A DNA stretch of 64,000 nucleotides from Paenibacillus profundus (GTDB taxonomy: Bacteria > Bacillota > Bacilli > Paenibacillales > Paenibacillaceae): contig NZ_JAJNBZ010000017.1 of the NCBI RefSeq assembly GCF_021369635.1, positions 62,001 to 126,000 of the forward strand, given 5' to 3'. Positions 1 through 9,622 of the stretch are shown here, piece by piece (within the stretch, counting starts at the first letter, position 1; the number at the start of each line of letters is the position of its first letter). Position numbers and translations under genes: made by a program. Under the pieces are notes generated by a model, which saw only the letters and a program-made list of their open reading frames with translations, was not told the origin of the DNA and ran no database searches.

Positions 1-453
1 CTGATGACGATGCATAGCTCTGCAGACATCGGCATTGTCGGCGCCCGTCTCTTATACCCGAACCTGACGATTCAGCATGGCGGTGTGGTCCCGACCCATA
101 AAGGCCATTTCGATCATCGCTTTCGGGGGCAAGCGGCCGACTTCCCGCCCGCCTTGGCCGTCGAGGACCTGAATGCCGTCACCGGCGCGCTGATGCTCGT
201 GCGCAGACAGCTCTTTGCCCAGATCGGCTTGTTGTCGGAAGAATACTTCATTGCCTTCGAAGATGTCGATTTCTGTTATCGCGCCAAACAGCAAGGTATA
301 CGTGTCGTCTATTGCGGAACGGCTTGCGCCCTTCATCTTGAAGGCTATACGAGAGGCACGAATAAAAATAACAAGAATCGGTATTGGCGGCAAAAAGAGA
401 TGGAGGCAAGAAAAAAATTTTGGATAAAATGGGGAGGGAGCAACGTCCGATGA
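1..453 (+). CDS. Glycosyltransferase family 2, C-terminal part (5' end outside window)
   Basis: The frame is open from the first base, so the N-terminus lies upstream. What remains is the acceptor half of a GT2 (GT-A) transferase of the rhamnosyltransferase type. It has an IGIVGARLLYP strand, an AVTGALMLVRR stretch, and the EDVDFCYRAKQQG motif that carries the catalytic-base acidic residues, followed by a short basic tail. The same block recurs inside the large fusion protein at 9623-11998. The stop overlaps the start of the next gene (ATGA), so the two are probably translationally coupled. The sugar transferred cannot be read from the sequence. Confidence 0.85.
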   Translation: MMTMHSSADIGIVGARLLYPNLTIQHGGVVPTHKGHFDHRFRGQAADFPPALAVEDLNAVTGALMLVRRQLFAQIGLLSEEYFIAFEDVDFCYRAKQQGIRVVYCGTACALHLEGYTRGTNKNNKNRYWRQKEMEARKKFWIKWGGSNVR

Positions 454-1490
454 CTGCACCGTTCGAAGTCGTGTACGTGCTTGAGCTGACCGGATTGTCC
501 GGCGGCATCCGGAATGTGCTGGAACAGGTAAATCGCTTGCACGATCAGGGCGTAAAGGTTCATTTGTTCGCGCTTGACAAACAGCCTGCCTGGTTTCCGT
601 TGAAGATTGCCGTGCAGCGGTTTCCTAGCTATCCGGCCATGCTGCGCACGTTAAGACGAATGAATTGCATCAAAATCGCCACCTGGTGGAAAACGTTGGC
701 CGTCGTCTGGCACAGCTGCGACCGAAGACGCGGCGGCAGCGGTGTACCGTTGTACCTGGTTCAAGATATAGAGGAAAGCTACTACCCGAACTGGAATGAC
801 ATGCAGGAGCGGGTGCGCAATACGTACCGGGTGCCGGTGAACATGATGACCATCGCCGACTGGACGACCGGACAACTGCTTGAACGGTTTCAGCGGCATG
901 CCAGCAATATCTCCATAGCGGTGGACTTCGACTTGTATAAGCCGAACCGCACTCACGACTACGATCCGTTCCGCATTCTTGCCTGCAGCCGGCGAAGCCA
1001 GCATTTGAAAGGCTTCGACATCACGGTTCACGCGGTCAAGGACGTATGCGCCAAGCTGCCGCAAGCATCGCTGGTCACCTTCGGCGTAGAGCCCCCCTAT
1101 ATCGACGGTATCCCGCAAATCCATTTTTCCCATCCGAACGATCAGCATGTAGCGTATCTGTACGCCAACTGCGGCGTATTCGTACAAACATCGTACCACG
1201 AAGGCTTCGGACTCCCGATTCTCGAAGCGATGGCGTGCGGGGCTCCGGTCGTGACGACCAAGGCGGAAGGTAATGAAGAATTTTGCCAAAATGGCTTGAA
1301 TTGCATACTGACGGAAAAAGGGGATGCCGCCGGAGTGGCGCAAGGCATTCAGCGCATACTGACCGATCCGCAATTTGCCGCATTCATAGCATCAAATGGA
1401 ATGGCCACGGCACAGCAATACAATTGGCCGCGCGTCATGAACAGCTTGACGAACGTGTTTCATTCGTTGGTTCCGCAGCTGCAGCACTGA
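450..1490 (+). CDS. Glycosyltransferase family 4 (GT-B)
   Basis: A protein of 346 residues. The N-terminal half has an LTGLSGGIRNVLEQVNRL donor-side loop typical of GT4 enzymes. The C-terminal half carries the hallmark block YHEGFGLPILEAMACGAPVV with the E-x7-E nucleotide-sugar binding motif near residues 255-263. I chose the ATG at 450 over an in-frame ATG at 384. The former has a GGGGAGGGAG site about ten bases upstream and a four-base overlap with the preceding GT2 gene, whereas starting at 384 would add a basic leader read out of the neighbour. It is cytoplasmic or membrane-peripheral and would extend a surface glycan. Donor and acceptor are unknown. Confidence 0.9.
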   Translation: MTAPFEVVYVLELTGLSGGIRNVLEQVNRLHDQGVKVHLFALDKQPAWFPLKIAVQRFPSYPAMLRTLRRMNCIKIATWWKTLAVVWHSCDRRRGGSGVPLYLVQDIEESYYPNWNDMQERVRNTYRVPVNMMTIADWTTGQLLERFQRHASNISIAVDFDLYKPNRTHDYDPFRILACSRRSQHLKGFDITVHAVKDVCAKLPQASLVTFGVEPPYIDGIPQIHFSHPNDQHVAYLYANCGVFVQTSYHEGFGLPILEAMACGAPVVTTKAEGNEEFCQNGLNCILTEKGDAAGVAQGIQRILTDPQFAAFIASNGMATAQQYNWPRVMNSLTNVFHSLVPQLQH

Positions 1491-1507
1491 GAATGGAGAC
1501 AACCGGC

Positions 1508-2368
1508 ATGTCTGCTCCCGTTTTTTTCATACACCGAGGCAATGAGCCCTATTTATCAACCAGCTTGCAGCAAGCGAGATGCAGCAATCCACATGCAGAG
1601 GTCATTCTTATCGGCAAGCCGGCGAACCGGGGCCATGGCGGTCCGCATATCCGCCATGCGTTCCTCGGCGATTATTTTGCCGGCGCCGCCCATTTTTCGA
1701 ACGTATATAAACACGACAGTCCGAACACTCGAGAATATAATCTGTTTTGTTTCCAACGTTGGTTTGTACTGCGGGATTATATGAGCCGGCACGGGATTAC
1801 AGAAGGATATTATTTGGATTCCGATGTGATGCTGTATGCAGATATGCGGAACAGTCATCTTCGCCGTCATCCGTTCGAGCTGTGCTGGACGACCTACATT
1901 CATATTCACCCGCTGAGGCAATTGTGCGATATGATGATGCGCGCGTTTGCCGATCCGGACAGCTTTGCTCATTTGCGCCATCATACAAAGCAGCTTGGCC
2001 ACCCCGCCGTTTCCGACATGATCGTCTTCGATCTGTTTTACAACCATATGCTAGGGAACACAAGAACGTACGGCTTCCATCAAGATGGTCTATACGACTA
2101 CAATCTTCACCATTGCAGCGGATTTGAAATGCAAGGCGGCTTCAAAAAGATATATTGGTGCGGCGGCATCTTATACGGCAATCTTCTCGCGGAACATCGG
2201 TTTCTGCGCATAAACAGCTTGCATTTCCAAGGAGGCGCCAAAATCTATATGCCCCATTTCCACACGCCGCATCTGCCATCCGGGAGAAATGAAACGTTCT
2301 ATTTCCACTATGGCGCACGGACTTGGGTAACTTCGGATCATGTAAAAGCCACTATCGAGGCCTTTTGA
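1508..2368 (+). CDS. Glycosyltransferase-like protein with DxD motif
   Basis: A protein of 286 residues. The YYLDSDVMLYADM block around residues 102-114 is a DxD metal/nucleotide-sugar motif, preceded by an N-terminal FFIHRGNEPYLSTSLQQA strand-helix typical of GT-A folds (acceptor sequences such as HFGNEPYL occur in capsular and LPS galactosyltransferase-like proteins). There is no signal peptide or membrane segment. The ATG at 1508 has GGAG nine bases upstream; an ATG at 1493 lacks a proper site. It is the last gene of the rightward glycosyltransferase string and is followed by a terminator at 2660-2691. The exact family and sugar are not determined. Confidence 0.75.
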   Translation: MSAPVFFIHRGNEPYLSTSLQQARCSNPHAEVILIGKPANRGHGGPHIRHAFLGDYFAGAAHFSNVYKHDSPNTREYNLFCFQRWFVLRDYMSRHGITEGYYLDSDVMLYADMRNSHLRRHPFELCWTTYIHIHPLRQLCDMMMRAFADPDSFAHLRHHTKQLGHPAVSDMIVFDLFYNHMLGNTRTYGFHQDGLYDYNLHHCSGFEMQGGFKKIYWCGGILYGNLLAEHRFLRINSLHFQGGAKIYMPHFHTPHLPSGRNETFYFHYGARTWVTSDHVKATIEAF

Positions 2369-2659
2369 AGATGAGCGACCGCGTGTTCCGTTCGTGCAGT
2401 GATGCGTTCAGAACTGAGGGGGTACGCTTCATTCATTCTTTTGCTTCATTCTCCCCCTCTTTCAGGAGGCGGCAAGCCATAGAATGACTATGGTTAACTT
2501 CCGCTACCAAATCAACCGCTTCATGGTACGGTATCTATATGAAAGGGCATGTGTTTCTGCTCCCCGCCGTTATCCTTTCTGACTAAATGGGAGAATGGCG
2601 CTAAGAGCCATGGTACGGAAGCCCGACAACCTGTTTTCATTTGAAAGATATGCCAAAAT
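2369..2659. other. Non-coding stretch before convergent terminator
   Basis: Nothing with coding character is seen here. A short pyrimidine-rich stretch (CTCCCCCTCTTTCAGGAGG, near 2450-2470) is present, but no promoter I would defend. Confidence 0.4.
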
Positions 2660-2691
2660 AGCCCCAGCCTGACATGGTCAGGCTGGGGCTT
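2660..2691. terminator. Bidirectional intrinsic terminator between convergent operons
   Basis: An almost perfect 14-bp stem (AGCCCCAGCCTGAC pairing with GTCAGGCTGGGGCT) around a three-base loop. It is followed on the plus strand by TTTCC and preceded by A-rich sequence that gives a weak U-tract on the minus strand. It separates the rightward glycosyltransferase genes from the leftward sugar-nucleotide operon and could serve both. Confidence 0.85.
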
Positions 2692-2697
2692 TCCTCA

Positions 2698-3636
2698 TCA
2701 ATGGCTATAAGCTGCTTCGTCAATCATCGCTTGAATTCCCTCCTGCAACCCGACTCTGCTCGACCATCCCAGAGCGGTGAGCGGTTCAATGTCCGCCTGC
2801 GAGTGCATCATTTCATGCTCCCGGTACGGAAGCGCCCCGAACTGGAGCAAGGTCTGCGATCGGGCCAAGCGGTGGACATGCCGCACGAATTCCCGAACCT
2901 CGATCGCCCTTCCGGTGCCGAGGTCATATTGCCGGAACGGCTCGGAATCACGTGCTGCGCTGCGCCTCAGCAATAGCGCATAAGCATCGGCCGCATCCGC
3001 CACATAGATAAAATCACGCGCTTGCAGCCCCGGTGTCAGCTTCAATTCCGGCACGTTCGCGACGCAGCTCCGAACGACGTAGCTAGTAAATTTATCGTCA
3101 TTATCAAGCGGTCCGAACACATGCTCCAGCTTGACGTTGATGAAGCGGACGGCGCCCTTAAGCGCCGCCTCTCTGCCCCATTCGGCAAAGTGCTTCTTGG
3201 ATAACGTATAGCCAATTAAATATTTATAGTCCAACGGCTCGCGGTTGATGAACGTATCCGTGTTGAGAAACAGCTTGGCGCCATTACTTACGGCCGTCTC
3301 CAGCAACCGCAGCGGAAATGAGACATTCGCCTCCATTAATGAACTGAACGGCGCCTCATCGCGTCCGTACAGGGTTGCCGCATGAACGACGGCGTCAATC
3401 GGGGCATGCTGCGCAACAATCGCCTCCAGTTCCGCCCCATCCAAGTCCGCCGTTGCGATGTCAGGCAGCACCCCGCTGATGCGGCGGCAGTCAGAGAAGC
3501 TGCGTTTCAGCGCGATGACATGATGACCGTCGCGCAGCAGCGCCTTGACGATGTAGCTGCCCAAGAACCCTGTCGCGCCCGTAACGAGCACTCGCAACGC
3601 ATGTTCAGCCTTGCTCTCCAGTTCTATTCGCTCCAT
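2698..3636 (-). CDS. NAD(P)-dependent 4-ketohexose reductase/epimerase of a CDP-sugar pathway
   Basis: A protein of 312 residues of the extended short-chain dehydrogenase family. The Rossmann motif TGATGFLGSYI (GxxGxxG) is at the N-terminus and the catalytic Y-x3-K is in YTLSKKHF near residue 150. The neighbours make CDP-4-keto-6-deoxyglucose, so this enzyme probably reduces the 4-keto group, in the manner of CDP-abequose or CDP-paratose synthases. I prefer ATG 3636 with GGGGA eight bases upstream over GTG 3657. It overlaps the end of the cytidylyltransferase gene by 13 bases, showing co-translation. It is the last gene of the leftward operon. Stereochemistry of the product is not predictable. 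Confidence 0.8.
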   Translation of the reverse strand: MERIELESKAEHALRVLVTGATGFLGSYIVKALLRDGHHVIALKRSFSDCRRISGVLPDIATADLDGAELEAIVAQHAPIDAVVHAATLYGRDEAPFSSLMEANVSFPLRLLETAVSNGAKLFLNTDTFINREPLDYKYLIGYTLSKKHFAEWGREAALKGAVRFINVKLEHVFGPLDNDDKFTSYVVRSCVANVPELKLTPGLQARDFIYVADAADAYALLLRRSAARDSEPFRQYDLGTGRAIEVREFVRHVHRLARSQTLLQFGALPYREHEMMHSQADIEPLTALGWSSRVGLQEGIQAMIDEAAYSH

Positions 3637-4391
3637 GGCGCGTTCCCCGTATTCCACAACTGCTCGAGATGCTTCTTGTCACGCAATGTGTCCATCGGAT
3701 GCCAGAAGCCGGTAAGCGGAAACGCCATCAGTTCGCCGTCATGAGCCAATCGCTCCAACGGTTCTTGCTCCAACACAGTCTCATCTCCGTGAATATATGA
3801 GAAGACTCCGGGATCCATAACGAAAAATCCGGCATTGATCCATCCTCCCTCTCCCTGCGGCTTCTCCTGAAATCCAGTCACCTGATTATCTTGTATTTGC
3901 AATGCGCCAAAGCGCCCGCCAGGCAGAGTTGCGGTTACAGTCGCCATTTTCCCGTGAGAGCGGTGGAACTCGACAAGCTTAGCAATGTTGATATTCGCCA
4001 AGCCGTCTCCGTAGGTCAACATGAACGGTCCATCCCCAACGTACGGCTGGACGCGCTTCAGTCTTCCGCCCGTCATCGTATCCGGCCCGGTATCCACCAG
4101 TGTCACCCGCCAAGGCTCGGCATTGTGTTGATGAATAATCATCTGATTCTGATTGCTGAAATCAAAGGTCACATCCGAGCGATGCAAATAATAATTTGCA
4201 AAATATTCCTTGATCATATAGCCTTTGTACCCGAGGCAAAGAATGAAATCATGATACCCGTACCGCGAGTAGATGGACATAATATGGGTAAGGATGGGCC
4301 GATCGCCTATCTCAATCATCGGTTTCGGTCTGACATGGGACTCTTCGCTAATCCGTGTGCCGTAACCGCCAGCCAATATAACGACTTTCAT
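3624..4391 (-). CDS. rfbF: Glucose-1-phosphate cytidylyltransferase
   Basis: A protein of 255 residues, the normal family length. It converts glucose-1-phosphate and CTP to CDP-glucose, the entry step of CDP-deoxysugar synthesis. The nucleotidyltransferase signature LAGGYGTRISEES opens the protein, followed by RPKPMIEIGDRPILTHIM and the YGDGLANI metal-binding region near residue 130. The ATG at 4391 has an AGGGGGA site. It sits between rfbG (40 bases upstream) and the reductase (overlapping), matching the order of CDP-sugar operons elsewhere. Confidence 0.93.
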   Translation of the reverse strand: MKVVILAGGYGTRISEESHVRPKPMIEIGDRPILTHIMSIYSRYGYHDFILCLGYKGYMIKEYFANYYLHRSDVTFDFSNQNQMIIHQHNAEPWRVTLVDTGPDTMTGGRLKRVQPYVGDGPFMLTYGDGLANINIAKLVEFHRSHGKMATVTATLPGGRFGALQIQDNQVTGFQEKPQGEGGWINAGFFVMDPGVFSYIHGDETVLEQEPLERLAHDGELMAFPLTGFWHPMDTLRDKKHLEQLWNTGNAPWSE

Positions 4392-4431
4392 TTCTTTACT
4401 TCCCCCTTTTCGTGAAGGGCGAGCCTGTACG

Positions 4432-5517
4432 CTATATGCCGCCGTATAAGTCAATCTGCCGCAGGCAGACCTGCTGTATGTCGCAGCCGGCTTCATAAGC
4501 GCGCACCCAGTCCGCAATATGCTGAATGGCTTGCTTTACAGTCCATTTCGGATGCCATCCGAGCTCCGCCTTCGCTTTGGAACAATCTAATTTCAACATG
4601 TTCGCTTCGTGAACATCGTCTTCGCCTTCGATTATAATCGGTGTATCGCTCCCCCATGCCGCGCACAGCGATTCGGTGATCGCCAGCACCGTCTCGGCGC
4701 CGCTGTCGTCAGGACCGAAGTTCCAGCCCCCGGCATATGCCGCTCCATGCTCGTACAGTTTTTTCGCGAGCAGCAGATATCCGCCAAGCGGTTCCAATAC
4801 ATGCTGCCACGGGCGGACGGAATGCGGTCTGCGGAGCCGGATTGTCTCACGTCGCAACAGCGCGCGCACAATATCGGGCACGAGCCGATCCTCGGCGAAG
4901 TCTCCCCCGCCGATGACGTTGCCCGCCCGGGCCGACGCCACGGCAACGCCGTGCGAGCCATATCGATCCGGATGAAAGAAAGAATTGCGATATGCTGCGG
5001 TCACGAGCTCGCTGCACGCCTTGCTGTTCGAATACGGGTCGTATCCTCCCAATCGGTCTTGCTCGCGGTAACCCCAGATCCATTCGCGGTTGTCGTAGCA
5101 CTTGTCGGATGTGACATTGATGCACGCTCTTACCGGTATTCCTTGATGAACAGCTGCGCGCACTGCTTCCAGCACATTGACCGTCCCCAGAACATTGACT
5201 TCATATGTTTCTGCCGGATGAACATAGGAGGCACGGACCAGCGGCTGGGCCGCCATATGAATGACAATGTCCGGCTGGGCCTCCGCAAGAGCTTGGGTCA
5301 ATGACTCCCGCACCCGCACGTCTCCGATTACAGAGTGGACAAGAGATCCGATGCCGCAGCAAGCAAATAAACTGGGATCCGTTGGCGGCTGAAGCGCATA
5401 CCCGGTAACACGTGCGCCGAGACTGTGCAGCCACAGGCACAGCCACGAGCCTTTAAATCCCGTATGACCGGTCACGAATACGTTTTTGCCTTTCCAGAAG
5501 GACTGATCACTCACCAT
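4432..5517 (-). CDS. rfbG: CDP-glucose 4,6-dehydratase
   Basis: A protein of 361 residues that turns CDP-glucose into CDP-4-keto-6-deoxyglucose with bound NAD. Visible motifs are the FVTGHTGFKGSWLCLWL Rossmann signature characteristic of RfbG, the substrate-binding NVTSDKCYDNREW stretch, and the catalytic YDPYSNSKACSE (Y-x3-K) near residue 160. The ATG at 5517 directly follows a GGGAGGGGAA Shine-Dalgarno tract; upstream in-frame codons lack one. The product feeds the reductase at 2698-3636. No RfbH-type 3-dehydrase is present in the window. Confidence 0.93.
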   Translation of the reverse strand: MVSDQSFWKGKNVFVTGHTGFKGSWLCLWLHSLGARVTGYALQPPTDPSLFACCGIGSLVHSVIGDVRVRESLTQALAEAQPDIVIHMAAQPLVRASYVHPAETYEVNVLGTVNVLEAVRAAVHQGIPVRACINVTSDKCYDNREWIWGYREQDRLGGYDPYSNSKACSELVTAAYRNSFFHPDRYGSHGVAVASARAGNVIGGGDFAEDRLVPDIVRALLRRETIRLRRPHSVRPWQHVLEPLGGYLLLAKKLYEHGAAYAGGWNFGPDDSGAETVLAITESLCAAWGSDTPIIIEGEDDVHEANMLKLDCSKAKAELGWHPKWTVKQAIQHIADWVRAYEAGCDIQQVCLRQIDLYGGI

Positions 5518-5568
5518 TTCCCCTCCCCTCTTCCCAATCCAATCTCGCATATAAATTCTTTAAGCGCG

Positions 5569-5662
5569 TGTTCAAAAAGTCGGTTTTCAGCACCGAGAAG
5601 GTTGCAAGAGCTCGAAGCGTCTGCTTACGAAGCGAGTTTTGCTCCGCAAAACTTTTTGAACA
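5569..5662. repeat. MITE-like repeat with TTCAAAAAG terminal inverted repeats
   Basis: Begins GTTCAAAAAG and ends CTTTTTGAAC, giving about 10-bp inverted termini around an 80-bp core containing TTTTCAGCACCG and a second internal inverted pair (AAGCGAGTTTTG / CTCCGCAAAACTT). A core fragment recurs at 25788-25837 and a shortened form carrying both ends lies at 58292-58319. No coding capacity. It sits between fcl and rfbG inside the operon. Confidence 0.6.
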
Positions 5663-5668
5663 ACCTCT

Positions 5669-6661
<993 letters not shown>

Positions 6662-7906
6662 TTATAGCATTGGAACGGGACGCCGATTCGCCAGCACCCA
6701 TCTATTCGCTACATCCGCTCCCTTTTTCAAATGATGGATAAATTCATATTCCTGCTGCGACAGCGGAGCAATGAGATTAACTCTAAAGCTCAACTGGCGT
6801 AAATCGTCGCTTCCGCCTCGAGCAGCAGGCACGAAGTGCTGGTCGGCGCTAATGTCTATTACCGTTCTCGTGCTAACCGCATCGATCCGCAAATCGATAT
6901 AGAAGCTTCCGTCCACGACAGTCACCCGCTTCACCGGGATGCCGTTCACATGGACCGTAAGATGCAAATCCCCGTTTATACGTTGATACGTTCCATGGCA
7001 GATCAGCCGTTTGCACGGTTGATCCGGTGTCGTTTCTATAGTTGCGCGGTAGTGGGGGGGAGCCCATCCATCCTCATATCCGTTGGTGTCGGCAATGCGT
7101 GGATAATGCCCGAAGAGCGGATATTTTTTGACGAGTTCAGCCCACCACAGCAGACCGTTCTTGAAAAAATGAATAATAAGCTGGCTCAAATAATTGTTCG
7201 ATACGGTGCCGTAATTTTTCACGCTTGCCGCCAATATTTCCGGCAAACCGATCTCCGTGTAGCCGACGACCGTCTTGCACGAGGAATGCATGCGCGAATT
7301 CGCCAGCAGCTCTTCTATATATCCGATTGGATGATGCTTGGAAATACGCATCCACAAGTCATAATCCATGCAGAACTGCAACTGTTCGTCAATGCCTCCC
7401 AGGCTGTCATACACGTCTTTGCGCACAAACGATGCCGGTTGGCATACGATACAGCATTCGAATAAGCGCAGCGATTGATAGGGCTCCACGTGATAGGGCT
7501 TCAAGAAACGATTGGATTCGTCGGTATAGTTTCCTCTGCCGTATACCATCCCCCAATGGGGATGAGCCTGCAGAGCATCCACCGCCTTATCAACCGCTCC
7601 CGGCAAATACGTATCATCTGAATTCAGCCATCCGATAATTTGGCCTTGCGCCAGTCGCAGTCCTTTGTTAATCGCATGGGATTGCCCTCTGTCCGGTTCC
7701 GACACATAGCGGAAGCGGTGTCCGCAGCGCTGGCTGTACTCTTGCAATATAGCAACGGTTACGTCGCTTGAGCCGCCGTCGATCACGATATGCTCGATAT
7801 TCGGATACGATTGTGACAATACGCTTTCTATTGTCTCGCGGATAAAGGCCGCTTGGTTAAAGGAAGGCGTAACAATGCTTACCATGGGCAGAAGCGGATT
7901 GAGCAC
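6662..7906 (-). CDS. Glycosyltransferase family 2 with C-terminal extension
   Basis: A protein of 414 residues. The GT2 domain occupies roughly residues 8-215, with VSIVTPSFNQAAFIRETI, IDGGSSD, and the DxD-type block IIGWLNSDDTYLP near residue 95. The remaining 200 residues contain a beta-rich segment (LHLTVHVNGIPVKRVTVV) that I do not recognise. The start is GTG at 7906, placed nine bases after GGAGG; the first ATG lies seven codons further in with no better site. No signal peptide. It probably adds a sugar to a surface glycan or glycoprotein. The C-terminal domain may bind the acceptor, which is only a guess. Confidence 0.87.
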   Translation of the reverse strand: MLNPLLPMVSIVTPSFNQAAFIRETIESVLSQSYPNIEHIVIDGGSSDVTVAILQEYSQRCGHRFRYVSEPDRGQSHAINKGLRLAQGQIIGWLNSDDTYLPGAVDKAVDALQAHPHWGMVYGRGNYTDESNRFLKPYHVEPYQSLRLFECCIVCQPASFVRKDVYDSLGGIDEQLQFCMDYDLWMRISKHHPIGYIEELLANSRMHSSCKTVVGYTEIGLPEILAASVKNYGTVSNNYLSQLIIHFFKNGLLWWAELVKKYPLFGHYPRIADTNGYEDGWAPPHYRATIETTPDQPCKRLICHGTYQRINGDLHLTVHVNGIPVKRVTVVDGSFYIDLRIDAVSTRTVIDISADQHFVPAARGGSDDLRQLSFRVNLIAPLSQQEYEFIHHLKKGADVANRWVLANRRPVPML

Positions 7907-8264
7907 CGGTCATAACCTCCAAACCATCAAAATCGTTGTGTCGTTTCTTCCTGAGTTGTTGAAACGTTATATATATATGAAATCTGGATGATTCTGCCAC
8001 GGCAAGCATATACAGGCTCATTGAAAGTTTGTAATTTTTGGAGGGGAATGCGTTGTCTATTCCATAGGCTGCGTCATGCAATCCGAATCATATGTACCCA
8101 TGCTGCATGAATGTGGCGCCGACGCCATACTTGAGACGGCGCCATTCCGTGACCCCTCACCACGTATTCGCCGTGGAGGGCCAGCTCGCCTTGCAGCATG
8201 GACTAAGCATTACTCGCTGGGTAGACTGCCGGGAATGGAAGTCCGCAGTACGGTAGCGCAGTCT
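7907..8264. other. Intergenic region with two hairpins
   Basis: The 358-bp gap inside the leftward operon has no convincing gene. It contains two GC-rich inverted repeats, GGCGCCG / CGGCGCC around 8115-8143 and CCTCACCACG / CGTGGAGG around 8155-8178, neither followed by a U-tract on the minus strand. They could stabilise or punctuate the transcript, or mark an internal promoter region; the sequence alone does not decide. Confidence 0.35.
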
Positions 8265-8894
8265 TCAATCGGCCTGGTATTCGATTCCCGCAAACACTGC
8301 ATTCCACAATTCATCGCTCTGAGCATCCCATTCGGCGGGAATTTCCAAGGCGCAGGTATGCGCTAACGGCCACCCGCTTTCCACAATCTGATAGGCGGAT
8401 CCGGGATTAACGACCAAGAGGGTAAACTGATGCTTGACGATGGAAGCCAGAGCAGCCTCCAATTCGACCGTTTCTTCATAAGAAGCATTCAGCCGGAAGA
8501 AAAAAATCCACTCGCACCGCTCCACTTTGTCGAGAAAGCGGGTTATGCGGCGCTGCAGCGTTGCTTGAAAATCCGGATATTTCACAGGAATCCCCTCTAC
8601 TCCGTCTGAACACAAGAAATCATGCACCGACTGCATGCCGTAAATGCAATCGCGCACCGAGAAGTTATGTCCGTTGAATTCCGTCCCCTCCACCACAATA
8701 TTGGCGGGATGCATAAAATGAGCGAACCGATTGCGCAGCAGCGTGCACAAACCCGGAACAGAGTTGGAGTACATCCAATCAATAACGCCACTATAAGGCC
8801 GCAGCCCATATCGCTCCATGCGCTGGGATGGGTAGCAATTCGAGCCGAGGCTGTAAACGGCGTTATAAGTCCGTTTGATGTCAGACAAGCGCAT
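8265..8894 (-). CDS. DUF1796 family putative cysteine peptidase
   Basis: A protein of 209 residues. The start reads YSLGSNCYPSQRMERYGLR followed by GVIDWMYS, the N-terminal signature of DUF1796 (PF08795), whose conserved Cys, His and Asp suggest a papain-like fold. The Cys is near residue 20 and a candidate His is in MQSVHDFL near residue 92. Such genes often sit beside glycosyltransferases, as here, between two GT2 genes in the same operon (15 bases after the upstream gene). The real substrate is unknown; a role in handling the glycosylated protein or in a non-peptidase reaction is possible. Confidence 0.8.
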   Translation of the reverse strand: MRLSDIKRTYNAVYSLGSNCYPSQRMERYGLRPYSGVIDWMYSNSVPGLCTLLRNRFAHFMHPANIVVEGTEFNGHNFSVRDCIYGMQSVHDFLCSDGVEGIPVKYPDFQATLQRRITRFLDKVERCEWIFFFRLNASYEETVELEAALASIVKHQFTLLVVNPGSAYQIVESGWPLAHTCALEIPAEWDAQSDELWNAVFAGIEYQAD

Positions 8895-8909
8895 AAAATC
8901 CCCCCTTCA

Positions 8910-9560
8910 CTAAGGCATATTGAACGGCGTCATATATGTTTCCTGCGCCATCTTGCCGCCCCACTTCAGCTCGTAATACCGTTCATAGAGCGGCCACGTC
9001 GTATCGACGATAAAGTTGAAGCGCGAATCCGACTTTCTGGTGGAACTTCCGTGATGCTCTACCGGCAGTCCTGTAAACACTTCGTCGTAGCCCGCCAGTC
9101 TTAGTCTGCGGTGATAATCGATATCCGCGAAATAACTGCTGAATATCGTATCCCAAGGTCCCGCGGCCCGCACGGCCTCCATGTTGTAAGCAGCCAGCGC
9201 GTCGAAATTCGTCAAGGCAAGCCCCCACTTGCGTCCGCTGCTCTGCAGCTCCTCCAGCACTCCAAGAAACGCCTCCGGCGTGCCCGGATGCGCTTCAGCG
9301 TCGGTATGCATGTAAAATACCGCATCGGCTTCGCGTTCGGCAGCCACCCGTTGGAACCAGTTCATGGATTGGGTAAATGTGAGCGGGACGGGAGGTTCGT
9401 ATACGGTCACGCTCCGTGACAGGCCGGTATCGTGCTTCAACTCGCGCTCCGCCGAATTATCGAGCACGAATATATGCCCCCAATACGGACGGATACTATC
9501 GATGGCCCGGTATAACAAGTCCTTGCGGTTGACATACGGAATTCCCACGATGTAACGCAT
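8910..9560 (-). CDS. Glycosyltransferase, GT2-like (GT-A)
   Basis: A protein of 216 residues. It starts MRYIVGIPYVNRKDLLYRAI and has IFVLDNS, then VFYMHTDAEAHPG, where HTD takes the DxD position. Later WDTIFSSYFADIDYHRRLRLAG matches the acceptor/catalytic-base block (ADIDYHRR compares with EDVDFCYR in other GT2 enzymes here). ATG 9560 was selected because AGGAG lies nine bases upstream; a more upstream in-frame start lacks a site. The protein is short for GT2 but complete. Sugar specificity unknown. Confidence 0.82.
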   Translation of the reverse strand: MRYIVGIPYVNRKDLLYRAIDSIRPYWGHIFVLDNSAERELKHDTGLSRSVTVYEPPVPLTFTQSMNWFQRVAAEREADAVFYMHTDAEAHPGTPEAFLGVLEELQSSGRKWGLALTNFDALAAYNMEAVRAAGPWDTIFSSYFADIDYHRRLRLAGYDEVFTGLPVEHHGSSTRKSDSRFNFIVDTTWPLYERYYELKWGGKMAQETYMTPFNMP

Positions 9561-9622
9561 GCTGACCACTCCTTTTCGATCACGCACTTTTTAAGAGGAT
9601 GTTCCTGAAGGTTCATGGATGT

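Noticed and set aside
651-1373. Long open frame antisense to the GT4 gene
   Set aside because: No ribosome binding site, and the composition follows the third-position bias of the sense gene.
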